Assembly: GCA_038380435.1 (NCBI GenBank)
Contig: JAWZYU010000007.1
Location: 28,499,001-28,563,000 of the forward strand
Length of the DNA stretch: 64,000 nt
Direction of reading: 5' to 3'
DNA from: Ryuthela nishihirai
Taxonomy: Eukaryota; Arthropoda; Arachnida; Araneae; Heptathelidae
A program made the translations under genes and the position numbers. Below the pieces are notes generated by a model. The model was not told the DNA's origin and searched no databases. It was given only the letters and a program-made list of their open reading frames with translations. Below, one piece after another: positions 26,101 through 41,100 of the stretch (positions are counted from its first letter, which is position 1; the number at the start of each line of letters is the position of its first letter).

Positions 26101-29100
26101 TAATTTTGAATTAATGTATAAAGTTAAGGGTAATTCTAAGGTATTAGTTAAGTAGATCCCATATATGGTAACGGTATGTACTGCACTTTCCTAGTTTGAG
26201 AATTACTCCCTGGAAGTTTTATGTTTTAACTTTGTACCACAGCATTATTGTGATTAAATCCTTTACAAAGCATAAAATTTTAATTAAAGTTTTTAATTGT
26301 TTTATCATTTTAGTATAAATGTTTCATAATTTTTTATTATTACTTAAATCTTTCATTTTTTTTTTAATTTTTAAAGGTGCAATGTGCATTTTATAGCATT
26401 TAAATTTCCAGTGATCTCACTAAATTCAAGCATGACAATGTAATATTACAAAAAATTATTTTGCTTTAAAAACATAATTAAAAAGTATAAATGTAAAAAA
26501 CAGGTTAAAAACTTTGTAAAATTGAAATATAAATAATCTAGGGTATTAAAGCTTAATTGAAGCATAGAAATGGAAATCAAAGTCACTTAGGATAGTTTGC
26601 ATTACTGCTATGGAAAAGTTTTATTTGAAAAGCACAGGGAATATTTTGTTTAAAAAACACAATGTACATTTACTAAATGACAAATATTGGTTTGCATCTA
26701 TTTAAATTTTAAAAAATGGAAAAGGCTTCTTTGGGTTGTAAGCATTCAAGAATAACATGACATTGCTAATTGAGTTTTAACAATGAAAGGGAAATTGGCA
26801 AATTTCTGGTTATCTGTATTGTAAAAAAGGTATATTTCTTCAAATTTTATATGTCTGTGATGAGTAATAGATATTAATCTAAAACTAACTAAGCAAAATA
26901 CTGGACAAAAAATACCAAAGTATGTAATTCTTGAATTATATGAATTATTTCAAATCTGAAACAACTTGTCTCCAGTGATTTTTGTTTTGCAAACCTTGCA
27001 AAATGATTAAAAATTAGAGAATGGAAACAGTTGACAGAACCTTCATAATCACAAATCTAATTCAGAAACATATAAGTGTATGAGGAAACACTTTCTCCAC
27101 TGCTTGCTACAGTTTCAGTTTTTTGGCCAGATTATTCACGTGCTTTCATCCACTTGAAGTTGTTAATCTTCAGGTTGATTAAAAAAAAAATCAGAAAGGA
27201 TGATTTATTTTGTTAAATTTTTCTCACCACAAATGCAAAAATTAGGCCATTTACACTATGTAAGAGTTTTCTAATTTGCTGTGGAAAGCAACTGCTTGAA
27301 GGGGTATTTTTTATTTATACTGACTTCAGTACAAATGGAAAGCTGACTGTCAACGTGTTAAGACCTAATCAAAAGTTAATTGGAATCATAACATTTTATG
27401 GAATGCGTCATTTACATTTTGCTCTGTAATGAAATATATATTGTATAAATTTTAGCTCAGTTCAAATAAATAATCATTTAGTGATGATATGTATTGGTCT
27501 CTAAAGCACTTATGTATTTTTTGTGTTAATTCTGATCATCTTCACAAGCCTATCTTACTTAAATGCACCTCAGTCACTTATAGTTCATTTAATTTTCTAT
27601 AAGGAATTTATTTTTCTCTATTGTATCTACTTTTGAGTCCATTTCTAAATTTATCTCCCTGTGCCTTTCATGGTAGTCTCATACTACAATTTATCAAAAC
27701 ATGTTCCAATCTCTTAAGTAATATATTACTTTTCAATAAACCTTATCATACAAATGCAAAGTTACCATATATATTTTCTACTTTCACAGATATTATAACT
27801 ACGTTGGTTTCCAGAAATTAAAGAACAAAAATCATGGTATTGTAAACAGTCCACAATAAAAATGAAAGAAATTGATCTACCTTATTTAGGAAATGATGCT
27901 GAATTCCATTATTTTCAGATTTGCCATCCAAAGTGATTCAGGACATTGTTTGATCTGGGGAAAACCAGGGACATGTTATTATCTTTCAAATATTCTGGAA
28001 AGGGATACCTTTGAAGATTGTTGAATACCTGTGAAGGTGTGTGTTGGGAAGGAAGTATCTTTGGGTAGCTTTAGAGGCTTCTGGTCTTCCTACTGGCTCT
28101 GTGATTGCTTGGAGATATATAAGAATAAGATTCTGGGTCCCTGTGTTAAATGTACATAGGTTCTATAAGTAAGTTTTTCCTTCTACAGGGTAATGCATAC
28201 TTCTACTGAAACCAGACTGTTCACTCATTGTTTTGGAGAGAACACTTTCAACTGCATGGAAGGGCCTGCCCATTCTCTTGATCTAAATCTATTTGAACAT
28301 GCTTGGAATGTTCCAGGTAGATGTGTTACTGCCCTCAGTCCCAATTCCAAGACTCTTCACAGGGCTTAAGCAGAGCATTGAGTATTAATACTACAGTGCT
28401 CTGAGTCTCATTAAACAGCATTGCTGTCAGGAGTTACTATACTCTGTGAAGATTTACTTTCCTTCCACATTTGGTATATAATTCAATCATGTTTCTTTGT
28501 GTGCCATTTTTTTTTGTTTTCAACATTTTCTAGAATAATGCTAGATGCCATACTATATTATTTATTGCCTTGAAAAATCAGACCCATAGGTTTTTCAAGA
28601 TATTAGTGAATTTTAATATTTCTTAATTTATTGAAACCAGTATAATTTCAGCCCCATGCTTCAAAAAGAAAAATAGTGTTCATTTAAAGAATGCAAAATC
28701 AGGTATTTGGTTAAATCCATAAGGATTTGAAATTAAATTGGAAAGAGAATTATGTAAGCAACTGTAGAAAAATTAAATACACTTCTTTCAATTATCTCAA
28801 CCAGTTAATGCATCTGAGAGGCAACATAATTATATATATATAGTCACTTTCTTTATGAAATGATTAGGCCTTCTAACCCACCTATTACAAATTATACCTG
28901 TTTCCTTTATTATACTGTCATTCGTTTTGGAGCTACATCTATTATAATCATAGTATTAAAGTAAGAATCTGTGTTCCCAAAAACCTTATCATGAAGTGAA
29001 ATATACTTAATATTATTTCCCCTCACTCTGTAGCTAAATCTAAATTTTGTTATCAGATTAAGTTAAAAAAACGTTATCAGTGACAATTTGAAATACATAT

Positions 29101-32100
29101 ATATTGCTTTATCACAATAAAAATTTGAAAAGCACAACCACTTATCAGAATCTTATACATTGACTTGTCAATAATAATTGTTTAAGCATTAAGTATCTTC
29201 AATATGTACAAAAGTATACTTATGATTTCAAAATACCGAATGCATTTATGCACTGCAACACATTGAATGACTTTCAACTGAAGTATGAAGTTGTTAGCTT
29301 TCAGTGAAAAATACACGAAGAGTTATTTTGCAGGTTATAGGAGAGTATGATGCATTAATTCCATATATCTTCATTGGCCGCAAGAAGTAACCATTGGAAA
29401 GTGATGTCAAATTATGAAGAAATATCATTGTGTAGTTGGTTTAACGTTATTGTATCACAGTTGCTGTCTGGTTGCACTTTTGATCACTTCTAGAGTAAGA
29501 AGAAGGATACTGTAGATGCATGTGTCGAGTAGAGATAGGGAGTGTAGCGATCAGGGGGCTGTTTGATATTGTTGGCATTACCTATCTCAATAAACCTAGT
29601 TTCTTTAAAAATCCTACTAATCATTTTTACTCTGCAGGAACATGGAATGTGAGGACATTACACAGAGATTATTCTCTTGATGTCCTCACGAAGGAATTCC
29701 AGCACTATAACCTAGATATTCTAGGCTTGCAAGAGAACAGATGGACAGGTAAAGATCAGATTCTTAAAAATAATCTTAAATTTCTCTTTTCAGGGAGGGA
29801 CGACAATAAGCATCACCAAGGTGTGGGTCTGCTTCTCAGCAGACACGCTAGTGATGCTCTTCTAGGATATGAGTGCATTAATGAAAGGTTTCTTACAGCA
29901 AAATTTCAGAGAAGCATTAAAGACTTGAATGTTATCTGCTGTTATGCCTCCACTGAGGATGCTGATGAGGATGAGAAGGATAGGTTTTACGGAAAACTTC
30001 AGGATATTTTGAATTCTGTCAAGAAAGGAGATATCACCCTTGTTCTAGGTGACTTCAATGCAAAACGTTGGTACTGATTCTGACTTTTGGGGAGGGTTGA
30101 TAGGCCCTTTTGGTATTGGTAGCTGCAATGGCAATGGGCAACGTCTCCTACAGGTAAGTAAACTCAATGTATACAGGTAATGAATAAATCCTACAGGTAA
30201 TAAAGTCACTTATTCCTGGTAAATTGTATCTGAGGAACTCTGGTGGGTACAAAGTGATTTGAAAAGTTAGAATATCTGAGCGAGGGAATTCTGGTTTTTG
30301 GTTTAGAAACTTGTGATGTAAAGATGATAATGGGTACTTCGAACTGTCCATTTCTTTCCTCCCCTAAAAGAGAAGGAGAAATTTTTAACTGGAGGGGGAG
30401 GTTGAATTGTTTTATCTCTGAGCAGCACATTTTGGAACACAATGGGCTAAATGGCCAGGTCACAAGGACCTCAGAGAAGGTTGGGGGAGGAGACCCATAG
30501 GAACTGTTGTTGGGAGATAGATAGTAGTCTCCCATCAAAACCATCCAGTGTGTTCTTTAATGTGCACAGGGTATGGCTCTCCCGCACACAAAGCCACGGC
30601 TTAAATGTCCCATCTGACAAAAGGCGACCTTTCCAAGCCCATTGGTGTCCCCTACTGACAGTGAGCAGGTCAGGGAGTTTTGTGGAGATATATCTCAATG
30701 CTGACCCAGCTGGGACTCGAACATGGGAACTACAGATTACGTGTCTGGCATGCTATAGATTGAACCACAACTGCCCCTGGAGGAGGAGGATATTAAGTCT
30801 AATAATATTTATGCCAAAATGAAAGCTTGTGACATGAGGAAAGCCATCTACTCCACATTTTAGAAAATTTCAGACTCAAACAACACTGGTAAATCTACTA
30901 GTTATCCATATTTTAAGCTTTTGGAAAAATCATTCCCCCTCCTCCAAAAAAATTCAAAATACATTACTGATTTCCACACTACAAGTTTTCTTGGAAAGGT
31001 TGATCATTTACATATATCATCCTGATATACATGCATTATGGTTTCAGGCAATTTCCATCACTCCTCTTTTCTAACACATGTATTGCCAGAGTGAGCTTCT
31101 TTCCTCTCAGCAAATAAACACAGTGTACTGCAGCAATCAAAATCTCCTAAAAACGATGTTGAAGACAAGACATCAAAACTCAAATCAGGCCAATGAATGT
31201 CCTACATGTTTTTACTACATAGACAACAACCTCAACTACAAAATTCTTTCCTGATCACACAAGGTTCAATTCTAACCATAATAACTGAATCTAGTATGAT
31301 TGGGAAAGAGTGGTTCAACAAAGTGCCACCATGGAGGAGCACCAAGCTATAAACCAACAACTAGAATTTGGCGAATTTGTTCCAGTGGTCTGCAAATGGT
31401 AGCTAGGTAGTCACTCGAACGAGAGCTATGTGTCAATCCCCTGTGAACTGGCCAGACCTAGCACCTAAAGTCTGACCCCGCCTACTCTTGGTGAAGACTA
31501 TTATTAACTTTCATAATAAATACTCTATTGTGGTGGGGAATGAAAGGGGAGGGCTGCCAGATTAGTGTGGCCTACTGATGTAGAAAACTATGTTTTTTTT
31601 TACCCTGCTGAGGAGTGGTCGACCACACAGGGTTTTGGTGCTGACCATATACACCAACCTGAACAGAATAATGATTCTGAGCTTGATTATGGATCATGAA
31701 TTTACTGAATTGGTGGGCTTCTGTTGAGGGAAAATCTTCCACGTGTTTTCTGCTTGCTTGTGAGTTTATAGCCCTAAGTGAATAGATTTACAGGAAATGT
31801 TTTATCAGGTGGTGGATAATCCTGAGCAGAGGTCATTGCAGGTACCTGAACTCTTGCTTCTATGGGCATTGTCAAATTCTACATTGGAGGAATTCTTCCA
31901 GTGTAGATGGCTCCAGCCTTTAGTAGTGGGGGAATGGTTCTTTCCCCATGCCTGCGATTAGGAGAGCTGATTGATATTGTTGGCATTCCCTCTCTCAATA
32001 AACATAGTTTCTTCAAACACCCCACTAACCATGTTCTCGCTGTAGGTAGTTGGAATGTGAGGACCCTGCACTGAGATTATTCTCTTGATGCCCTCACACA

Positions 32101-35100
32101 AGAATTCAACCATTATAACCTTGATATTCTCAGCTTGCAAGAAAAAATATGGATAGATAAAGGTCAGAATTTTAAAAATAATCTTAAATTTCTCTTTTCA
32201 GGGAGGGAAGATAATAAGCATCACCAAGGCGTGGGTCTGCTTCTCAGCAGACACGCTAGTGATGCTCTTCTAGGATATTAGTGCATTAATGAAAGGTTTC
32301 TTACAGCAAAATAGACAAGCATTAAAGACTTGAACATTATCTGCTGTTATGCCCCCACTGAGGATGAGAAGGACAGGTTCTATGGACAACTTCAGGATAT
32401 TATGAATTCTGTCAAGAAAGGAGATATTACCCTTGCTCTAGGTGACTTCAATGCCAAAGTTGGTACTGATTTTGACCTTTGGGGAGGGGTGATAGGCCCT
32501 TTTTGTATTGGTAGCTGCAATGGCAATGGGCAACATCTCCTACAGGTAAGTAAACTCAATGGATTCAGAATAACTAACACTTATTACAAACACCGTGACA
32601 TACATAAATACACATGAGTTTCACCTGATGGGCTGCATAAGAATAATATTGATTATATATTAGTTAACAGCAAATGGGCTAGTTCTGTTAGGAATACCAT
32701 GGCATATAGGGGAACTGAAATTGGATCTCACCATTACCTTGTTAAAAGTGTTTTGCAACTTAAACTTAAAAAGTGTTGTGCTAGAGTTAAAAAATTTGCT
32801 TTTAACACTGAAGCTCTGAGTTGGGGTTGGGTTGTTTTACCTCTGACTGGCACTTTTTTGCACACCATGGGCTAAATGGCCAGGTCACAAGGACCCCAAA
32901 GGCTCAGAGAAGGTTGGGAGACAGATGGTAGCCTCCCATCAAGGCCATTCAGCATGTTCCTTAACGTGCACAGGGTATGGCTTTCCTGCACATGGGACCA
33001 TGGCTTAACATCCCATCTGATGGTCGGCGGCCTTTCCAAGCCCATCGGTGTCCACTACTGACCGTGGGCAGGGCAGGGAATTTTGCGGAACTGACACTCT
33101 GAAAGACCCAGTTACAGCCGAAGCTTACCATGATAGGTTACTTAGTCATTATGACAGTCGTGGTTTTCTTACTACTAGTTGTGGAAGAATGGAACCATTT
33201 TAAACAGGCTTTTTTTCTTACTACTAGTTTCTTACTACTAGTTGTGGAAGAATGGAACCGAAGCTTACCATGATAGGTTACTTAGTCATTATGACAGTCG
33301 TGGTTTTCTTACTACTAGTTGTGGAAGAATGGAACCATTTTAAACAGGCTTTTTTGGAAACTAACAGTACTCTTTTAGGAAAAAATGAGCAGAGGAGGCA
33401 GAATTATTTGAGTGATAAGGCACTTGAGCTTATTTCAGAAAGAAAGAACTGCAGTAATGTCCTTAATCAGTACCCTACTAGTCCTAATAGAAAGCATTAC
33501 AGAGAGCTTAATAAACGTGTAAAAGATCAGTTAGCTGCTGATAAGAATCTTTGGCTGACAAAGCCGAGGAAGCAGTTAGACAGCACAACAGCAGAGAGCT
33601 GTACCAGATAGTTAATGTTTCATGTGGTAGAAAACGGACAGGCATACAGGGATTGAAGGATAAACAAGGTAAGGTTATAGAAGGTGAGGATTCTGTCATG
33701 GCTAGGTAGGCTGAGCATTTCAGTGATGTTTTAAACAATGTGGCCAGCTCTACTCCCATTGTTTTTAATGATGATAGATGCATTACTGGCTTTAATGTTG
33801 GCCCTATAACACAATCTGAAGTTATTTTGGCTGTTTCTAAACTTAAACTTCATAAATCCCCGGGGGTGGATGAAATTACTACGGAAATGCTTAGAGCTGG
33901 GAATGTTTCAGTTACCATTTGGATGACTGAAATTTTGAATAACTTTTATGATAAAGGCATGGTTCCAAAATATTTTACCAAAGCTATTATTATCCCTATT
34001 TTCAAAAAAGGTGATCGCAGTTCTTGTGATAACTATAGGGGTATCAGCCTACTCTCTGTTCCAGATAAAGTTCTTTCCATGATTGTGCTTAATAGAATTA
34101 AGAATCTGGTTGACAGTCAATTGCGTGACGAGCAATGCGGATTCAAAAGTGGTAGGGATGTGTGGATCAGATATTTTTACTTAGGCAGATTCTTGAGAAA
34201 TGTTTAGAGTTTCAGAAACCTTTGGTTGCTAGCTTTGTTGATTTCAAAAAGGCTTTCGACTCTGTTGATCATCATAATTTGTGGTTGATTGTGAGATCAT
34301 ATGGTATACAAGACAAGTTAGTTAACATAATGAAAGCTCTCTATAATAACGCTGAGTCGTGTGTGAGAGTTGGTAAGGCTTGTAGCAATTGGTTTAGCAT
34401 TACTTCTGGTGTTTGACAAGGGTGCATTTTGTCTCCTTTTCTGTTTAGTTTGGTTATTCATTATGTTATGTGAAATTAACTGCAAGGGAAAGATTTTGGT
34501 CTTAAATGGTCTAGAGATACTAAAATTTCTGATTTAGATTATGCTGATGATTTAGCCCTTTTGGCAAATGATGTTGATGAGATGAACTCTTTCATTCGAG
34601 CTGTTGATGAGACTGGTAGTAGAGTAGGTTTGGTTATAAACAGAGAGAAAACTAAAGTGATGAAAATTGGTCATGCAGGCTGTGATTCAGTTGCGTGCAG
34701 TTGATGTGCGCATGAGATTAACAGATGAATAAGGATTGCTGCCGGGACTTTTAAAAATCTATGGAGAGTGTGGAGAAATAGGCATATTCACCTAAAGACT
34801 AAAATTATACTGTATAATAGTTTGATTCTTTCTAAGGTTAGTTATGGTAGTGAAACTTGGATGCTGTGTAAACAAGATAACAGAAAACTAGATGCTTTTG
34901 ATTCTAGATGCTTATGCAGTATCTTGGGTATTAGGTGGTTTAACTTTGTAACTAATGATGAAGTTAGGCAAAGGAGTCTGCAACCTCCTTTAAGCAGCAT
35001 ATTTGGCAAAGAGAGACTCCGCTGGTTTGGCCATGTTGTCCGTATGGATAATTATAGATTGGTGAATAAGGTTATGAACAGTGTGCCTAAAGACCTCAGA

Positions 35101-38100
35101 AAGAGGGGGAGACTTAGGATGCAGTGGGAAGACAATGTCAAACAGGACCTTGTTAAAATTGGTGTGCAGTGGACGGATGCAGCAGATGTAGCTTAGTACA
35201 GATATGCTTGGAGAATTAAACTGCACAGTCTGGTTGGACCTCCATAGCCCATGGCTGCTTGAGGATGATGATGAATTCAATTTTTAATAAATAAGGAGAA
35301 ATGGTGGGGTAATATCAATTAAAATGTTTGGGAATAAATAAGGTGGGGGAGGAATAGGAAATATCCTCATTCCTTCTAGTATTTGATCTTTATCTTCTTA
35401 CTTATTAATTAATCGAAATATGATATTTTTTGTACCACTAGGCCTACAGTATCCACCCTCCCTCCCTCTTGCCCTAGAAAAGGTCAGAAGGGAATTTTAC
35501 TACAACTGTGTTACAACATTAAATCAACTACATAATGATGTTTTCTCATAACATGACATTTTTCAGTGGTTACTTCATGTTGCCAAAGAAGTACCCATGG
35601 AACTATTCCTTCATATTTCCCTATAACCTGCAAAATAACATTTCATGGATATTTCATCAATGAAAGCTGAGAACTTCATACTTTAAATTGTTGCACTGCA
35701 TAAATGCTGTCAGTATTTTGGTAATTATAAGTATACTTTTATATGTATATGTATTGTAGGTACTTAATGCTTAGCCAACATTGACAAAATGGCATAAGAT
35801 TCTCTCAATGGCATAAGATTCTGATAATGGTTGCATTTGTTTTTTAAATGTGGTAGAGCAGGTAAACATATTTTAATTATGAATTTGGCTGCCTCAAATT
35901 ACAATAGAACTTTTAAAGATTAAAAGCTACTGATAAATATCGAATTCTCATTTAAAAGAGAATATAGTTTATCATTTTTTGACTCTGATGCCACTAAAAA
36001 TAGAAATTTATTCTAATTTCTAATGAATTCAGAAAAATGCAAAGGTTTTTAATATCTATTAGTATTTATCAAAACAATTTTGCATTTTTCTTTTAAAATC
36101 AAAAAAGTTGAACTCATATATAATTGCCATTAAAACGAAAAGTGGACAAGTCTGAAATGAAGCATAAATCATTTATTGATCTTTTCAGTTCACCATGCAT
36201 ATTGAGACATTGGTCCCAATATGGTCTATTGGTTAGTGTACTTGACTACTAAGACCAGCAGGCATGTCCTTGTGTAAGCGTTTGCATGTTGTATGATAAA
36301 CTAGGACAAGCTTAATATAGTTTCTAGGTTATCTCCATCCTTTGTGTAGGGAAGTACCTTATTCCTCTTTTAAGATAATCTAATAACCTATATGAAATTA
36401 GCATTGTGATATTTTCTTAGAACAACTTTGGCTGTTCCATGAGGAAGTCTGTGACAATTCACTGCACATCTTCATAGCTACCAGGACTACGGGAAAGATG
36501 TTCCAAGAATTCTCATCAGTACCTGTTCAATGTTGTTATTGTTACTTGGCCAGTATGGGAGTGGACATTGTCATGTAATGTAACAACCATCTTACTTAAA
36601 AAATCTTAGTCATTGCAACTTTATTGCCTACCTTCAAATGTCCAAAGTTTTGCAATATTGTTGCAAGTTGATTGTGTCACCTCAGTTTAGAAACTCAATC
36701 AATAGCAGACCCTTATAGTCAAATTGAAATGTCAGCATACTATACATTGCTGAACTTTGGATGATTCTATGTGAGGTTTGTTTAGAATCCATATAATATA
36801 TATATATCACATTGACTGATTACTTGCCACTGATTCTGGTATTAAACATAGATGATAATCATAGCATTACCTGCTGCTCTTTTGGCGTTGATAAATCAAT
36901 AAATATTTGCAGAAAAAATTTATTGATTCCGGTATTGATGAGTTTCTTCTATGTATACCTGTTTCCCTGTATGAGAACACAAAGATCACTCAGTTTATTT
37001 CCCAGATATAGAGGTTGTCCACTTTTCATTTGAACAAGCTTTATAGATGGTAATGGATGTGAGCTAAATAGAATTTTATTCTTCATTCTATAAAAGAGAC
37101 TGTTATTGATTATCAACCCATAAACCTTCAATTATGATATCGAAACCAGTTGAAATTCTTCTCATTAAAATAACACATAAAGATTGTTAAATTATCACCT
37201 ACACTTCTCAAATCCTATTAAGTCAATCCCATTGCATTTAATAAAATTCATTAAATCATAACATACATTTTTAATAACCTACATAAAACATCGCTCTCAA
37301 AAATATATCAAGTACCTGCATCAAACTGTCTTCAACTCTCGAACATTATGGCTTTATGGCTATCTTATGTCAACAGTGCAAAGTCAGTAGCTTCTTTCAC
37401 CTACTTTTCTGTGCTGTATATAAAAATATTTCATAGCTCTTCTTTTTTTAAAATGTTTTGTCCTTCAATTACTTTTGACAATTTCTGTGCTGTTTTATTC
37501 AACACAATGATACTAAACAATATCTAGATCTTACTTCCTTAACTTATTCAAAATAAGATTTTCCTGAAGAGTTTGGATATAACAAGATGAAACCTATTAT
37601 ATGTTGCAGTTTGTAAATTGTTTTTATTTACTGTTTTATGATTCTGTTATAACCAAATACTTTCATTACACAATTCAATGTTTTCAAAAATCAGTAGAGA
37701 TTTCTTCTTTTACCTACTTTTTGATAATTAAGTGTAATTTCTAATTTAATCACAGAATCAGTAATAAAGAATCACAGGATATGTCCTGTATACATGGAAC
37801 TCATGAAATAATAAGCTGAAAAAAATTTTGTTTTCCTGTTTATTATTTCATTAATCACAGAATTTTTATGCAAAACTTAAATCTTGTGTTTGGTTGTAAT
37901 TATATCTATGCAGTTGTTATTTATATTTTTAGAGGGATGCATTATAAATTTTTAGCAATTGTTAGAAATGTTATTGATATCTTTCTAAGAGATACATATT
38001 TTTGTTGCAGATTTGGATTATAAAGAATTACTGAATCCTACCATTTCATCTCTTATGTATATCTCCTCTCTTCTAAATGAAGCAAATGTTCATGTCTTTG

Positions 38101-41100
38101 CTAAATCAGCTACAAAAATTCCTGATCAGGTAGCTAATACTACATAGATTGTTTTGTATATTGTTAACTGAATAGCTAAAGTTTTACTTCATTTGTTATA
38201 TAACATATAAATAAATAAATATTTCTATACTCACTCTATATAGTTGAAAAGTTAAAATGATTTATTTCAAATTTCAAGTAAATTGCTAGAAATAAGACTG
38301 CTTCTTTCAAGAAATAAGCACTGATGCTTTATCATATATATTCATTAGTTTAGATTAATAATTGTAAATTCTGCATGCCTGCAGTCATATTTTAATTATT
38401 GATTAAGAAAAAATGCAAACAAAACACGAAGAGTTCGAATATCATCATTGTAACAAACTTTAGAGAAGATCAAACTAGTGCATAGCATTGGTTATTCTTT
38501 TAAGTGCATCTGCTTATTTTTTCCACACTTTCCACTTTTATGAAGTTCCATCAGCAATGCATATTCTGTTTACCTCATGTGATATTGCTAATATCTATTA
38601 CACAGTTCTTCTGATAGTTAAAGTGAGAAATTGTTGAGAACACACTCATTGTTAATGTCCTTAAAACAATGGGCACTCTATGTAACTTAAAAGATATCTT
38701 CTATCTGGGCTTGCACAGTCAATTAACAATTAGTTTGCCACATGGAGACTCATACATAACCTCATGACAGTGTTGTTATTACAATCCATTAAACAGTCAA
38801 TGCTGTGTTCATATCTTGCTGACATGACTGTTAGAAATCAGTGTCGACTACCTTTGGCAATAGCTGCATAATTGCATTTGTGGTGCCTGAAGAAAGTTCT
38901 TGGGTTAGACAATAGATATGTAAGATTTATTTTAAACTTAAAATTGAAATATGTATTCTATTTACTCCATCTATTTTATTCATGTTAGATCCATCTGTTC
39001 TGTCATGGGTTCTACTTACATGTTTCACAGGATTGGAGTTTAACTGTTTCTTCTGGTAAGCCATGGTAATAATAATCACTTTGTATTATCATGCTGCTAA
39101 GCTACCAACAATGTTTAGACCATGCAACAGTATTTCTGCTACTTTTAAACTGTACAGTGATAAAGAAATTTAGCTTTTTAAATTTTAAGATGAAGTTATA
39201 TGCTGTTTTAACTATGACTGCCACTCATAACCCCATATCATCATCAGAAGGGATCAAGTTCACTGAATAATTGTTTTAAGTGGCATATATTTTAAACCAT
39301 ATTCTGAACTGTTGTGAATAAACTGGGATGTGAATATCTGTCACTACCAGCATAAGTTCTATTGTCAAATAGTCATCAACATAGCTCAATAAGACATCAT
39401 CCAGTTTCAACATCTCTATCAACCTCAACCAAGCTGCATTTCTACCATTGACAGCAAATCTGAACTCAACATTAACAGGAAATCAGTGCTAATGTCTCCA
39501 ACCAGCTGAATCAGCAAACCATGTACAACTATGGAAATGGTTTTCCCCACTGTGCCAATCCAAGAACCTTTTTCAGACATCATGAATGCAATAATGTGGC
39601 TATTGGCAAAGGTAGGACATTGATTTGTAATAGCTGCTGCTGATGAGATAGGAATGCAGCATTGAATGGATAATGGATTTCATACCAGAATTGTCATGAG
39701 GTATACATGACTCTCCATGCAGCAAACCAATAGTCAATTGACTCTTTAAGCCCAGTGTAGGAGCTGTGTTTTAAACTATATACTGTGTTAATGTAAGGAT
39801 TTATTTAAATGTAAAATCATTGTATTTTGACTTGTAGTTAAAATGGGGAAAATTTGTAAAGATTTGCATATAGTGAAAAAAATATATATAAAAGCTTTTA
39901 GCTGCTTTTTTTATTATTTTAATGTTCAAAATTAAATGCTATATAACATGATTTGCTTATGTTTGTTGCTTCAGATAAGGTTCTAAATTCAATTTTTTTC
40001 TGATGAAAACTCTTCAAGATTAACGACATTATTAGAATGAGATTGGCCAGTTAGTAATGTACCAAGTTTGTAAACAGATGTTCCCTTAATCTTCACTTGG
40101 TCTACTTTGGGATTTTCTCTTCAAACTCCTGTTCTGATGATGAGAAATTATACACCAATTAACTTGGATAGCCTACAATACATTGGATGAGGCATTAAAG
40201 CCATGTCCCCATATACAGGAGAGCCATTCCCTGTGCCTGTTAAAAAAACATAAAGTCCACGACAGGCAATTTCTGTCTCTTAAGCTGTCCAAGTGGGTCC
40301 TCTTCTCCTAATTATCTTTGAACCCTTGGATTTCTTGTGATGGAAATTTAACATTGTGTGTACAAAATTGACACTTGGAGGTAAAACAACTAAATTCATT
40401 GTTAAGATTCATTTGCTAGAAGCCTAATAATGATTGATGTCTTCATCACATCTGTTGTAGTATTTTTTGAAACAATATTACTATATTAAAGTTCAGTACT
40501 TTTGTTCAAAAGGGTGGATTTCTGGAGCCAAGTGCTGTTTACTGTATCTGGGGAAAAAAGTATTTCTTTGAAGGAAGTGGTACAAATACAAAACTTCCTC
40601 AGCTGACAGTAAGTGTCTATTTTTTTTAATAAGAACTTATTTGAGACAAGTATATATTCAATTTGAATTGCCTTTGTCAAGATATTTTTATATTTTTGTA
40701 CATTGCTCCAAACAGTTAGATAATGTTTATGTCAGTGTAAATGCTAATTCGATGATCTCTAACTTTGAAAATATAGTTCTTGTGAAAAAATAGTTATTGG
40801 GAATAAGTTAAAGGTCTCTATCAAAATTCTCTAAATCTTTATTTTCAAAATTATTCATGTAATATTTTAAGAATTATGGAATTTGGAACATTAAGTAATG
40901 CCATCAGTCATAAGAATTTATCTATAACAATAATTATTTTATTTAGTTGTGTACAAATGAAATGTATTGTGGGAAACTTGTGTAACGATTTCTTTTTGTC
41001 AATTATGATAAAAACACCATAGAATGGAATGCCATTTTTTAATGTTCCAACTTCCATGACTCAATGATTCTCAATTTTTGTTATTGTTTGCATATCTCAT

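Larger units (their letters stand above)
31391..35275 (+). mobile_element. APE-type LINE copy L3, near-full-length
   Basis: A + strand copy. 5' UTR 31391-~31930, endonuclease to ~33350 (interrupted by a SINE), reverse transcriptase ~33700-34700, C-terminal region to ~35230 and a (gat)n tail ending at 35275. Endonuclease motif LGDFNAKVGTDFD lies near 32430-32470. RT motifs are FVDFKKAFDSVDH near 34235-34270, GCILSPFLFSLV near 34420 and DYADDLALL near 34540. Stops and frameshifts are scattered (for example TGA before QGCIL at ~34415, and a deletion near 34690). A ~98-bp block is duplicated at 33117 and 33257. Confidence 0.88.

Noticed and set aside
30451..30822. 123-codon ORF (and its twin at 45528-45899) as a conserved protein
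   Set aside because: It lies entirely in an antisense family-1 SINE; the two copies agree because the DNA was duplicated.
36190..36300. tRNA-like SINE head ('ggtctattggttagtg')
   Set aside because: There is an A-box-like word but no B box at the right distance.
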